From NCBI GenBank assembly GCA_018105865.1, contig CM030851.1, forward strand, positions 2,223,281 to 2,287,280: 64,000 nt of DNA. Reading direction: 5' to 3'. Below, piece after piece: positions 32,175-46,700 of the stretch; position 1 is the stretch's first letter; every line of letters begins with the position of its first letter. A program made the translations under genes and the position numbers. This DNA is from Metaphire vulgaris (lineage: Eukaryota; Annelida; Clitellata; Crassiclitellata; Megascolecidae). The notes beneath the pieces are model-generated. The model had not been told where the DNA came from. It did no database searches and saw only the letters and a program-made list of their open reading frames with translations.

Positions 32175-35100
32175 GTGAGTATGTATATAAACCCATTTGA
32201 CTTACGAAAGGCTCCTACAACAACGTTGATGTAAATAAATTCTCGACTAGGCGCGATTAGACAGTTCATTCGCAACTGAGGCCCCCAGTGACGTGTTTAA
32301 AACTCTAAATTAAAGAATATGATTATATAAACTGCATACTCTTCACAATTTGATGACTTGGTCATATTATGGAAATTAACAAGACGTCGACTTAGGCCTT
32401 AATTATAGCGGTTGCTACAATAGAAGACCTATAGTAGACCTTTAGTAGACCTGGGGAAGTCATCATAAAGCGTAAGCAAGTGGTACGGGACCTCGGAGTG
32501 ATCCTCGGTGAGAACTTAACCATGGCTTATCACATCAGTAAGATGTTCTCGAGCAGCTTTTCTCAACTGCGTCAGTTACGATCTATCTTGGACTCGCTCA
32601 CGCCCGAGACTACTAAAACTCTGATCCATGCTTTCGTCTCTTCGCGTCTGGACTACTGCAACAGTCTACTGGCACTTATCACCGAGCATCAAGTACAGTA
32701 AAACGGTTGCAATTAGTACAGAATGCGGCAGCACACTTGGTCACCCGGACGACAAGGCGGCATCATATTACGTCAACACTCGAAGATCTCCACTGGCTTC
32801 TTGTCAAGGATCGTATTCGGTTCAAGACAATAGCAATAGTGGACAAATATATCCCGGCGAAGGCACCTCAATATCTAAGAAAAGACTGCCAGATACTTCG
32901 AGACTATAACCGGAATCGATCGATCACCACTAGGTCAATCACAACCCGAACTCTGAGAGTTCCTCGAACGAACACCAAAATCGGAGACCGCTCATTCGGA
33001 GCACTGGGTCCAGCCCTCTGGGACGTCTTACTATCATCGCTACGAGATGAAACTCTATCACGTCCGATATTTCTAAATCGCCTTAAAACCTATATTTTTG
33101 AACAATCAGCCGAGGCGCATTAGGTTTAATCGCGCCTTTGAATGTTAAAATGAAATGAAATGAAATTTATCTCGATGCCTCATTTATGGATGAGCTAATC
33201 GAGTGAGCTCAAGTGCTAGAAAGAATTGACGTGCAGAGGCAGAGGTTTTGAATCCTGAACTGACAGATTGGTAGGCTAATAATTAGACATCCATATTATC
33301 AACTTGCAAAGATTATGCAGCTTATATAAATAATATAATCATATTTGACAAATTATACTTGATAATTATATTTTAGGCACGTAATCAAAATATTTGGCGC
33401 GAAGCTAGTAGAGTTGTAACAACGTTGGACGATAGAGCAGGAAATCGCTGGTTCGAGACCCGTACGAGACCTAAGGTCGATTCAGTCTTACATCCAAGAG
33501 GGCGGTGGTAAAAATGAGGAGCAGTGGTCAGAGTTAGGAAATACCACTGGTCGATGGTGCAGAAGGTATCGGGTTCGATCTCCGAAGGAGCCCAAAGGTC
33601 AACTCAACCTTATTCGCTAGAGGGCGTTGGTAAAGTGAGGAGCAGCGTTAAGCTGCGAAGGTAAAAACGTGGGTCTAGGGAAGCTAATGGCAACCTACCC
33701 CAGATTAATGGCTTATACCACCCACGTCGCTGATTGCCCAGGCCGGAGATAAGCGCCGGAACCCAACGCTCGGACTCGAGTACGGGACCTACCTACCATT
33801 ACCTACCGACACCTCTTCAGTAAATAAATCAGTCTCCACTGGCCATCACTCCACAAACTATCCGAAAACTACCTAAAACTATTCTTTTCAAGAAATCCTA
33901 TGGCGAAATCTTTACTACAGGTCTGAACTCTATTCGCCGCAAATCTTGCTATCATCCTCCATAAAATACTTTGCTGCGACTGCTTCTGCGACTGCGACTG
34001 AATCCTTCTGCTAACCGGATCTACAACTTTGATCATCACGGACTACGGATTATGGACCATGGATTTACCCAGATTGAGCGCTCGAATAAGTTGGTGCATT
34101 GCGCTAATTTTTCGAGCAACGCTATAGAAATTTCGTTTCACTTACTTACTTAAAATGCTGCGGTAAGTCAAACAGGTAGGCTATGCGATGCACTAGCCCC
34201 GTATCCGTGGTATTACACGCATGGCTGAGGGCTATAGCAACGGAGATCAGCGCCGCCCTATGAGCCAGTGAGGCTCCGGAGGGTCTTTGACTTTGACTTT
34301 CATATTACTACGACTGTAGTAAAGAGACCCGTAGGCGCATAGTAATTGTAAACAGCAGTAAGAAACGACAAAATTCTTATCTATGTTATAATTATGGTCT
34401 CGACAGTCTATACGATTAGGGATGCACTGATGATGATGAATCATATTATCAGATTGTGCTTTGAATGTATGAACGTCCTGGTTCTAGTTATGTTATCAAA
34501 TTGCATGTTGTCCGTTATTCACTTATATGTTGCATTAACGCAACAGCTTTTGATTCATTTCAGGTTTTTGCCAACCAAATCCTTCCTTCCTGTCTGTTCC
34601 AAAAAGCGCAATCGTCAAAATTCGTGCAAATGTGTCACTCGAATGCGTCGTCAATTCAAGGAATACTGTTTTCTGGGAATTTATCAAAAATTCTACTGTC
34701 AATAGGATATACTTCGAAAGAAACATCACTGAACAAGTGAAATCAAAATACAGGATCAATAACGAAGGCAGTGGACAGCATGTCCTCGTAATAGATTCCG
34801 TCGACCATAAACATGCTGGAAGATATATCTGCCAAGAATTCCCGTCCAACTCAAAAGCAACTGCGGAATTAACTGTCATAGGTAACTCGTTGCTAAAATG
34901 AGATTATCCGCTAATTCTGTATAGGTATATATTTATTTATAAGTGTAGATATGTGCCCACATATATTTAGCATTTTCTTTCCCATAAATAATAAATCAGA
35001 ACATGCAAGCATTTATCATTAGATAAAAAAAACTTTATAGAGCAATTGTAATAGACGGTGAAAACATATGGAAAGAAGAAGAATAAATGTAAATATCAAT

Positions 35101-37754
35101 AAACTTAAATAATATAGTAAACGCATATTTCCTTAGCTAGTGATATCGTTGCTGAATCACGAAAGTGCTATTTCCAAGAAGATTATAGGTTAGGTCAAAC
35201 AATTAGACATCAAAGACAGAGATTGTATAAATTTTACAGCGAGGATTTTTTATTTGAAGATTCTGATCCAGTGTGTGGAATGAATGTGACTAATATGGCA
35301 AAAGACCAAACCATTTGGTTATGGTGTGAGATCAATTCAACGGGATTCCTGATTCCACAAATGAAATGGACAAAAGCCAACGACGCACTTATAAATAGCA
35401 CAACGCAGAACACGGCAAGCGATAGATTAACAACAACAACGACGTCATTCGTCCGTCTACAATTACATCTTCAAGATAACAATGCAATGGGAAGAATTAT
35501 AGTCAAATGTGCGACTTCATTTGTATGGAAGAACGGCACAACAGTTACCCATTACGAGCACGTATGGAATCATACTCTGTCTTGTAAGTATAAATGAATT
35601 TACCAACAATTCTGAAGCCACTGTTCTGAAGCTAAAGTTGAGCTGATTGTTGACTCAAAAGCGTATGTACACAATCAAACTTAAGACATTTATACAATAA
35701 CTTATAAGTGGGCCCACGTTTTTTCCACAATCAACTACTCAAAAACGTGTCAGACTTAATGAATTTGACAACCTTCCGTTAATATAGTTCTGCTTTCTTT
35801 GCTTTGAAATCTATCGTTTGTCAACCGACAAACTTGCCAGCAATTCTAGAATTTATATCAAACTTTTGTACAAAACTTTTCCTAGTTGAGCCAATGTTCT
35901 TGGGTGACAAGCCGAGAACGTTATCATCTATGGGGAGCAATCCCATCAGTACGTTTATCTGAGCAGACCAAAGGGTTCACCAGCAAAACGACCAGTAGGC
36001 CTATGGCATGAGTTAAAGTTTGTTTCTCATAGTCTGCTGATACACATCACTAGGTTTATACCGCATACAGGCAGTGAAACAAATTCTAATGAAAGCTGAA
36101 TTTATCACAAATAACATCGAATTTCGTGATGATCAGTTTTCTTTTCTATGAAAGCATCCAGCAATTACTCTTTTATGCTTCTGACCAAGGTATAATAAAT
36201 CTATACATATTGTAGCAACGTGTATGTATACAGTATATGCATATAAAATACGAAATAGACCTTTGTCTAAATACCAATAATTGTGAAATAATCCTGTTCT
36301 CTGACATCCTTTAAGAACAATCTTAAGACTTATTTGCTTGGTAAATCTTATTCTCTTCTGCCTTAGATTGTTTTTCATTTAATTTTATACTAATGACTGT
36401 TATTTTATTTATTTTTATTGGACTATGTAATGTGCCCTTGCTCCTGACATTTTGGTATTTATTTTTATTGGACTCTCCCAACCTCTTTCTCTCTCCCAAC
36501 CCCCCTTCCCTCTCCCCAAACCTCTCCCAATCGCCCCAGGCCCCAACCCATACCCGCTCCGCCTACCCCACATGCCCAAAACCCTCGTTCCCATTCCCTC
36601 TCATCATCCCTCTCCCAACCCCCCCGTTTCCTCTCACCATCCCTTTCCCAATCGCCCCGGCCCCAACCCATCACCGCTCCGCCCTACTCCAACGGCCCCA
36701 AACCCCGTTCCCAAACCTACGGCCACAAACCCCGTTCTCAAACCTACACAACGCTGCTCCGAAAACCCGTACAACCACTTTCCTCCTCCCAAACCTCCCT
36801 TCCCTCTCCCAATGCCCTGCCTTCCGTTATCATATATATTTATTCCTTCCTAGCCTCAATAGCTATTTTTTTAAATTTAACCCCTGAAATGGGGATTAAA
36901 TTTTCAGACGCCGTCACCGTACTGGGGATTTAATTTTTGGAAAAGCGTTCTTCAGAAATGATTGCTGTAAAGTTTTTAATTTGCTATATCTCAGGCTATA
37001 TAGGAGCTAAAAAAATGAGATTTGCACCATTGTTTAGATTGTTTATTCCTCTTTCTAACCGTCCGTGCAAAACAAAAACATTTGGGGTAGAGTCCACTTT
37101 ATGGCCTTCAATATCATCCTCTCCCAAAAACATTTAAGGGCCCCTAGCAAAATATTTTCAGTGGTAACCCCACTTTGGTCAGCGGCAAAGTTGCAAAAGG
37201 ATGTCAGAGGAACAAAATAAACCAAAAAGTTTGAAAATCGGTAGATATTTGGCAAAGATCTATCAATTCTAACTCGATGACCCCAATGTTTGAACATATG
37301 TATTATCGGTGAATTTCGCCAAAGTTTTGAATTCTGAGTTTCCTATTTTTTTGAATTTGCTATATCTCAGGCTATAAAAGAGCTAAGAAGATGCGGTTTG
37401 CACCATTGTTTGGCTTTTTTATTCCTCTTTCTAACCCTCTGTGCAAAACAAAAAAAGTCCAGCGTTCACGAGCTTTCCGACAATCAAGTGAGAATGAGTA
37501 GCAGGCTGTTGCTCGACGTGAAAAGCACCACAGCAAACAAGAGAATCAAGCACTGCATGTCGTTCGACACTGCCAAATCAGTACACTTACCTTGACTATC
37601 AGGTTTCAGAAAATTCATGCGAATGGGCGTCAACTCGGTTGAAAAAAAGGCGGCGAGTTAAGGACAATTAATTGCGCAAAATGCTATTGCATTTGCGCAA
37701 AATCGGGTGGTAAAACAGCCAATCTCTCCGTCATATTTGACGGGTAAACACCTA

Positions 37755-37797
<43 letters not shown>

Positions 37798-40700
37798 TAA
37801 TACAAGCCATGATGCATATTTACGAAGGTAGTAAATTTTCTGGCAAATTGTCAAATGTTGCACGATTTCGTCACTGTTAAATGCGATATTTGCTATTTTG
37901 GTGAAAACTTTGATACTTCTAGTCAAATATTTTCTTCCAAGCGTTGACATTAAGTAGACCTAACTACTAGCTAAGCTTGAAGTTCTATATGTTAATTTCT
38001 TTAATTATTGTTTAAATTACTGTTATTACTGCCTTGTTTAAGTTGCTTAATTACTGTAATTACTGCATTGTATAATTGCGGTATGTCAAATGTACGAGGA
38101 AGAAATAAACTCTTTCATTCATTATAGGTATAATTGGTTGAATAGGTTGAATAGGTATTTGAGTTTTGTTTGTTTGTTTTATTTAAAGTGTGTGTTTTAT
38201 TAGTTTATTATTAGTTTATTATTGTCTATCTTTTTGGTTTTTATTTGATGCTGTGCTTGTCACGAAATAAAGATTATTATTATTATATTCTGAGGCTATG
38301 AATTGATTAATTATTGCTACGGCAAAATTGCCCTTGAATTCTAAAAGCTGGCTAAAAATGTTTCTTTACAGTGACCACTGATAAAGATGCAACTTCTGAA
38401 ACAGTTTCGGTTTCATATACTCAAAAAGCTTTTGGTACGTGTAATAAAACGATATTCCGATATAGAAAGCTTTTCTTAGTTTGCCTGTCAAATAAAATGT
38501 ATAAGATATAACATTTTACATATTTTCAACATTCAATTTATGATACAATAATTTTCAAATAAATTCTAAATCTACTTATTAAAGCTTGCCACGTCCTTCT
38601 ACTTAATGTAGCTACGCCTCTGTCACGAGTATGAAGAGATAGTTTGAAATTGAGGCCATATCTTGTCTATGACCACATTGACTGAATAAGCAGGTATGGG
38701 TAGGGAATTAGTAAATATCTATGTTTGACAATCCAAAGTATTTGATGCAAGACGGGGTCTCTCCTTTAGAAAAGCTATCTACTACAAACATTTATCTTTA
38801 AATCGAGGAAACAAGCAGGCTGTGGGAAAGTTTAGGAAAATATTCTACTTATTTTTACATATGGCCACGTTGTCGTTGAAACTCGAGTCTCTACGACATG
38901 TAGACCTCCAGCGGTGGTCTGTAAAAAGCAAGGCACTTTTTCTAATATTTGTGCTTGTAAGATAGAGCTCCTGAAAAGGGTGAGAGAAAGAGGAGAGGAA
39001 AAAATAACCATGTTAAAATTAATATAAATAGAAGGCTTAAGAGATGGATAGACAGACAACATTTTCTTTTGTACCCTCAAAATGTTGGAGGCTTTTGAAA
39101 GTCTAACCTCAATGCAGCAAGGCAGACAATATTTTGGACTTTTAGAATGCTTCAATTTTTAAGAGCAATCTATCGTAATCTTTAAAACTCTTGGATTTTT
39201 TGCATTAAATAATGTGTGCATAAAGAAAACCTTCTTGTTATTGTTGTAGCTACAGCTGATCCCAGCTCACTCCAATTGGAAGCCTGGATCATTCTTGTAG
39301 TTGGCGGTTCAATAGTTATCATAATTCTCAGCATCATGTACATTGTCTTTAAATGCAGAAAGAAAAGTGAGTCTTTCTAGAGTTCTGTCTCTGCTAATCT
39401 GCTCGTTTCGTTTATCTTTAACTTGCCGGTGTGTGCAAATAAGTGTCATATGCAACACAGCAGCCTTTATAGAGGGGAGGTGGTTCTAAACCCTTGCAGC
39501 ACTGCCAAACTGACTATTGTATATGCTTACTTCAGTCAGTTTACAGTCGCCAGTTACCTTATGCTGGTACATTTTAATCTAAACTCTCTCAGATTGAAAA
39601 TTGGCTTTTACAATATGCTTCAAATGCATCCTGTTATCGAATTCAGCGAGATTTTTGTCACAATTGTATCTAACGTGGTTCGAATTTCTATATAGTTTCG
39701 CAGTAATTCGCATTACAATTCAGAGAATAAAAAGTGACAATTCTTTGATTTTACGCATTAGACCACTGACTTAATGAGCTATATCAATAAAGGTGTGTGA
39801 TAAACTAATGAGTACTTCATAAAAGCTGTGTTACAATTACTGTACTTTCTCAATCAAAGTGAATCACTAACTTTGAACTAAAACAGCGAAGCATATAAAA
39901 TTTAAAAGAACAATCACCAAACCCACACAGTAAAAATATATTTTTAATGCCTTTTTAAGAAAGTGAGAACCTTGGGACAAAGGTATGTCTATTTACGGTG
40001 AGAGACAAAAGTTGATATAAAATAGTTAATTAATGGGTATTCATGCGACTCTTATTGAAAATGATGGTAACAGTGGTGTTGGTGCTTCAGATGGTGTTGC
40101 TAGTGGTGTTGCTGACGATGACGATGACAGATGATAGCTAAAAGACCCGCTAGAAATCGTTGAAAAACCTAAACTTCGTTTACTTTAAAATGCAATGTCT
40201 CTTGTTGTTATTATTATTATTATTATTACGAACATTTCTATAGCGCAAATTATCGCAAAGCAGCAAATGCACTCATGTCAGTTGCGAACCAGATCAATCA
40301 AACAAGAATGTCTTCAGTTGTTTCCTAAAAGATAACAGCGTCATGGTTGAGTCAGAGGAACGCAATGTTGCTGGCAGACTGTTCCAAACAACCGGGCCAG
40401 CAACGGCCAGGTTGCGGTCACCAAAGCCTGTCCGAGTTCGAGGCACTGCAAGTGTGCTGGTCAAGGCGGAGCGCAGATGCGACCGACCAGGCAACTTAGC
40501 CGTCGAGCAGAACATATCAGTTAGATATGACGGAGCAGAGCTGTGTTGGGCCTTGAACAGGATGGTCCCGAGTTTAAAAGTCACGCGTTGACCGACCGGG
40601 AGCCAGTGGAGCTCCCGTAGTAATGGTGTGATATGATCGAACTTCCCTCTCTGGAACACCAAGCGTGCAGCTGCATTCTGGACGAGTTGAAGTTTCTGTA

Positions 40701-43700
40701 TCAGATGGTCACTGATGCCATAAAGGATGCTGTTGCAGTAGTCGAGTCTGCTGCTGATGAATGCTTGAGCCAGCATCCTAGTTGCGTCAGGTGTCAGCGA
40801 GTTCCTCACTGCCCGCAGCTGGCGAAGCTGGAAGAACGACTTCCTGCAAACTGATGCAACGTGGTTGGCCATTGTCAGTTGACTATCAATTAACACCCGA
40901 GGTTATTGACCACTGTAGCACATTCGATGGTGGCGTCAGGACGGCGTAAGGCATTTATTGTGATCTTTTGAATCTGTTGTCTTGTGCCCAGCCAGATAAT
41001 TTGTGTCTTATCTTCATTCAGCTTTAGGCAGTTCTCCGCCATCCAGCCCCGGATTCTAGTGATACAGTCACTTAACTGGTCCATTAATGCTTGCTCTCCA
41101 CTCGCATTCCCGCTGCTGTAGATTTGGATGTCATCAGCGTATCCGTGCCCAGACATTCCACAGGCAGCAATGATGTTGAACACATCTGACACGTACAGAA
41201 GGAACAGGACAGGTCCGCATACTGAGCCCTGAGGTACTCCATAGGGGAGGTGCAAGGTTTCCGATAGAAGACCACGGTAAGCCACCTGTTGTGAGCGGTC
41301 AGTGAGAAATGATGATAGCCAGCCGAGCGCCGCCCCCGTGATGCCAAATTTGTACTGTAGGCGCCGTAGAAGGATCTCGTGATCCACGCAGTCGAAGGCT
41401 GCGCTGAGATCGAGGAGGCCAAGCAATGTGACCTGTTTCCGGTCTATAGCACCAAGGATGTCAGATAGCACCTTTAGCAGCGCCGTTTCGGTGCTATGGT
41501 GACGTCTATAGGCGGACTGGAGTCTTGGCATCAGTCCCTCGCCCTCGATGAATTCTATGACGCGCCCAATGACAACCAACAATGTTGTAGGAGGACCGTG
41601 CAAGAATTCGTCAACACAATCGAAAAATAATCCGGGTGTCTTGCATCAAAATTCTCTGCCCTATGATGGTAAAATTGTTGATATTGGAGATGTTCTGTCA
41701 TGCGTATTCATGTGATGTTTAGCATCAGCGAAACAGACTCAGGGCTTTAACGATAATGATTTGCACTGTAATTAGTCAAATTAACGTTGTCTGCAGCTGT
41801 CGTTAGCCTTTCTGCAGTTGCCTAAATTATAATTGATTATTATCTCGCTCATAATTGAAGTTCTATTTTTGTATATGACAACTGTGCTTCAGAAATACTG
41901 TCCCAAATGTAACGCAAGCATAGCTTTCTAGGCTGAAAGCGGATCTACAATGATGCAGCAGTTACTTATTTCTTACCACTTGAAATAACTTGACCTACCA
42001 TTGGCTGATCTGAAATTTCATTGAATAATAATTATTGTCCAGCGACAAAACGAATTCAAGTATAAAACACGAGTGACTTGTATAATTTAATTTTGAGCAA
42101 CATTCACTTAACTGACGCGAGAACAGCACTGGGTTATTAAATTATGCCTAGAGTAATTATAGTGGTTTTATATAGGTTAACGCACCCTAAACAACTTGAA
42201 ATCATTTATTTATTTATTTATTCAGACCGATTCATTAAGCACAGTGGCAGTGTTAGAGTCCACGACAAGAGCGCTTCACACATACTAATTACGGGTAACT
42301 CGATCAAAATAAGCGAGTTTTTAGGTTCTTGGTAAAAAGTCCAGCAAAGTCTATGCTAGTTACATTATCCGGCAGAGTATTAGTCAGTATACTGTAGGAT
42401 TCCCTTGTGTACATGACCTTTTCCTCATCTTCACAGTCTTGGACGGTGGAGAAACGAGGAGTTTTCCCTGATGACTGGACCTCAGGTGTGATCTATGATC
42501 ATTTACCGTCGTTCTCTGTACAAGTGAGGCGAGGTAGCTCGGGCAGGTCGGGTCGTGTAGCGCGCGAAAAGTAACCAACAAGGTTTGCATGTAATCCTCT
42601 CGGGGACCCGGAGCCAATGAAGTCGGTCTCTGAGAAGCGTAGTTACGTGATCACTCCGGCGACATCCATAGACTACTCGCGCAGCAAGGTTCAAGACCAG
42701 TTGGAGTCAGTTCGTTCTAGCAGCTGTAATCTAGAGTAGCATGCTGTTACAAAAATCAAGTCTCGACAGCACGAAGGCACGGACGAATTGAATCGCTCCA
42801 GTGACTAGTGGATAACTCCGGACAGACTCAATCCTCCATAGCTGGTAGTAGCAGCGGCCAATCAGCTCCGGTATGTGTGGCTCGAACGTCAGTGTCTCAT
42901 TGAGCCGTATTCCCAGGAGCCATAAGGACGCAGAGGGGGCAATGTCCAGTCCACCCACCTTGAGGGATTCACGATTTATCAGGTTCTGTCTCCTCGGTGC
43001 GCATAGCCATAGGAATTCTGTCCTCGCTGGATTTAGGGCCAGATGAATCTCCTCTGACAACCACTATGCATCCCTTGAACCGCTTTCGCAGTGCGTCCAT
43101 ATAAACCGGCAGGCATGAAGAGTATATTTGCCCATCATCGACGTAAGTGTGCGACATCAAGTCAGCATCTTTCATGATTAGTAGACTATTATTATATTAA
43201 TTATTATTTCAGGCAACCACACATTGACTTAACCAATATAATTTTCGGTACAGACAGCGACATATGACAGGATGACAAGCAACTTAATATTAGAAAATCT
43301 AAACTATTTTGAGTATATTCACATAAATATTAACTAGAATGTGACCCTGCGGTCTCTGTGCCTCTGAGGTAATGCCTAGTCCTACATATGATTGATAATG
43401 AAAATCTACCCCAGTCTGTGCACATAGAACATCTGATGCCCGCAAAATAATAGCTTGCATATGATTATCATGTTACCTTATACACGAAAGATTGAGTAAC
43501 TGAAGTTAGGGTCTACATCTTAGGCTCCAATTTGTCTATGAACTTCAATTTTCAAAATACACTGATATATGATATGTAGTGCACTGTTTGACTTGTGTGA
43601 CGTCTCTTATATTAATATTTAGAGGCTTCCCGGCATTAGAGTCGCTTCGTAAGAAAATGAGACTTTCGTCTTCGCAATGAACTGAGCGTGGGAGTAAGGG

Positions 43701-46700
43701 GTGAGGCTAGAGTAGAGAAAGACAACCCATTCCAGAGAGAGGGTCTTGTCATTTTAAGGGGCAGGCTGTCACAGGACTATGTAGACTCATGTGCGGCAGT
43801 GCCATAAAAGAAAACGAAAATGTTGTTAAGCGACTGAATTATTTTGGTAAAAATTGATTTGATGATTGATCTGTTTTGATATCAGATAATTTTAATCTTG
43901 TTCTGTGAACATTCTAGTAGAGTAAATCACATGCCTTGCGCTGTGGTTGTTCTAACTGTTTCGTATGAAATTAGGTTCAAAGTCGAGCAATGCTAGAGAA
44001 GGCGCAAACTCACCAGTACAAAACGGCAATGCCATTTATGCAGAAGTTAAGAAAAAGACAAAGAAGAAAGGTACGCATCCAAGTTTTCTTCACTTAAATC
44101 TCTAGATTTTGTGGATCTGTTACCAAAAATCACTGACATTTCCCAATTGAAATTTAAGTCGTAAGTTAAAAGAAATTGCACAATATTAGATCCAAATGAC
44201 AGAAATTGTCTAGTTCGTGAATCGGTCTGTTTACAGCTTAGTACATTCGCGAGGATGTATGAGGCTCGGAAAAATTAAATGTTGACAGATATGTGATTAA
44301 TGCCTCAACATGTGCGCATTGCAAGTTCATTACAGATTTTTAGAAAAAGATTAAAAACCCTTCTTTTTGACCTGGCCTATCCACCATAGACTGTCACCCG
44401 TTTGCTTAGCCGGATACCCTCGATTTGACCTGGATCTTTAATTATTTGGATTTGGTGTGCCATCAGTTGATGCTCCTGTGCATTATGAAGTGGCGCTATA
44501 GAAGTTTAAGATTAGATTAGATTAGATAGATAATAAATTATTTGTCATATTTGCTTTATGACCGAAACTTTTCTTTTCTGAGCAAACTAATTTGTCCAAT
44601 TAGGCAAAGCCTTCAATTATATTTATTTTTATGTTCGTCTTTATCCTTCCTGTCCGTTAATTTAATAAATGCACGCAAAAGCTTTCAAATAAACATTGCA
44701 AGATATGCTTCCTGTTTTCTTTCCTGACAATTGCGATTACAAACCAATTTCACATCAATTTTCAGTCCGTTTTTACTGCATGATGTTTACAATTGTCTGC
44801 TAACATCAAGAGGTCAGTGGCCTTTTCTTTCTCTTTGAATGGCCACGCACTAAGCAAATTGCTGGTCGCTTGTAATTCCAAAATGAAAAAGAAACATTCA
44901 CTTAAATCAAAAATATTAAGGTGGCTCCTAGTTTTCCTTTTACATGTCTCCTTAATAGTTGTAGGCCTATGTTTTTGCAATCCATGATGTTAAAATATGA
45001 TGATGATGACGATGATGATGATGATGATGATAATGATCTTGATGATAACGGCGACAACGACGACAACAACGACGATGATGATAATGATGACAGGAGGTAG
45101 ATTTAATGAACTCGCACTCAGTATGCGAAAGATTGGACAAGGTACACTGTACAGTGTACACCTTCTGTCTTCAGCAGAGACGACTCCACATAGGGGCTCT
45201 GGGGACCCGTGCCGCTTACTGAATACCTCCCTCCCAGCGGCCCATACTTAAATGCATTCATTCTAAGCAACTACAGTGTAGACTAGTCCATGTTTATGAA
45301 AAATATGTGCCCCATGCTCATAAGTTTACACTCCAACGGCCCCCACTTGCAAAATCCAGGAGCCGCCACTAGTCTTCAGCTAAGGTGTTGTTCAACTTAC
45401 CGGATTATATGCTTTTCATTTTAGAGACCAGGAGTAACACTGAAATGAAAATCTTATCCAACACTGCACAAACCAAAGGCCAAGCGGTAGGCTAACACTG
45501 TAAATTATTTCAGTTATTTTAAAGCCTGGGGCGGGAAGTTAGCAGAGTGGTAATAACGTTGGACGATGGAGCGGGTTCGCGGGTTCGAGACTCACAGGAG
45601 TCCTAAGGTCGATTCAACCTTGCCCGCTAGAGGGCGGTGGTAAACAGAAGAGCAATGGCAAAACTCTGCGATAAGTCAAACAGGTACGCCACGCGATGCA
45701 CTAGCCCCGTATCCATGGTATTGCAAGCCTTGCCTTTACTTTAATTTTTGACTTTTTGATCTTAGGACTTCAATTTTGTGGGTTGAAACACCAGAAGTAA
45801 GAGAGATAGAGAGAGAGATGATTTAATAGAAACATACAAAACAATTACATGGAAAGTAGATGTGCCATACGAACGATTCTTTACATTAGCACGCTTCAGC
45901 AGCTCAAGAAGCCACAGATGCAAATTTTCAAAAAAAATTGTGGGACCAAGGAAGAAGAACGCTTTTAGTGAAAAGGTTATGGAGAAAATGGAGCAGTTTG
46001 AACCAAAAGGCAGTAACTGTCGAAACAATAAATACGTTCAAACGTCATCTTGGAAATTGACTGGACTTAATTAACACCCAAGCCGCGACACACATGGCCA
46101 AAGAAAGGAAAGGTCCATGGGCGAGCATTTCTACACCGTTGGCTCCGACGTATCTTATGGACTATGGAGTGTGGCGATGATGATGACGATGATGACGACG
46201 ATGATGATGATGATCAGGGACGTCATTTGGGGGTCAGGGGGGCATTTGCCCCCTGATTTTGAGGAAAAAATTTTTTTCTTGTGTTATTTAGTATTTAGTT
46301 TTTTACATGTCCTAAAGGAGCGCCTGATATGATGTATATGATGTGGAGTAGTCTAGTCTGAAAAGTAACTAACCGTTATAAACGGCTGACGAGCAAAAAA
46401 AGAGGTCGTCAACTTTTTCGCAAACTTGTAACTTGTCAGGTCAAAAGTGTTTTGCCCCCCCTGAAAAACAGTGAAATGACGTCTCTGATGATGATCTTGA
46501 AAAACTGGGTTATTAAGTGTTGAGAGTAATTATAGTGGGTTTCACACAGGCTAAAGCCTCTAAAATCACTTGAAATCATGTTGTATTATGTTCGCACTCG
46601 ATATGGCGAAGCTGTTTTGCAGTAGGGTGTAGACTATCAGTATTTTGCTTTCACTCTGCATAATTCGCCTACTTTTCACATCGAGCTATGCTCGTATCTC

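Larger units (their letters stand above)
32515..39465 (+). repeat. Left arm of large inverted duplication
   Basis: This arm matches the minus strand of 51930-57500. It includes the CR1 end, SINE cluster, Ig 1, Ig 2, stalk and TM exons of gene B. I compared samples by eye. Intron and intergenic stretches differ at about 2-3 percent of sites (in one 240-bp run after Ig 2, at one site). The left arm has an additional block at about 36440-37745. Similarity fades just after the TM exon. Confidence 0.9.

Noticed and set aside
33971..34153. 60-codon frame conserved in both arms
   Set aside because: It is conserved only because the arms are duplicated; it lies in a SINE cluster inside gene B intron 1 and ends without domain or splice signals.
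36393..36887. Proline-rich protein of 130-160 residues
   Set aside because: The frame is a translation of a C-rich tract within an arm-specific insertion, with two overlapping frames equally open and no domain or splice context.
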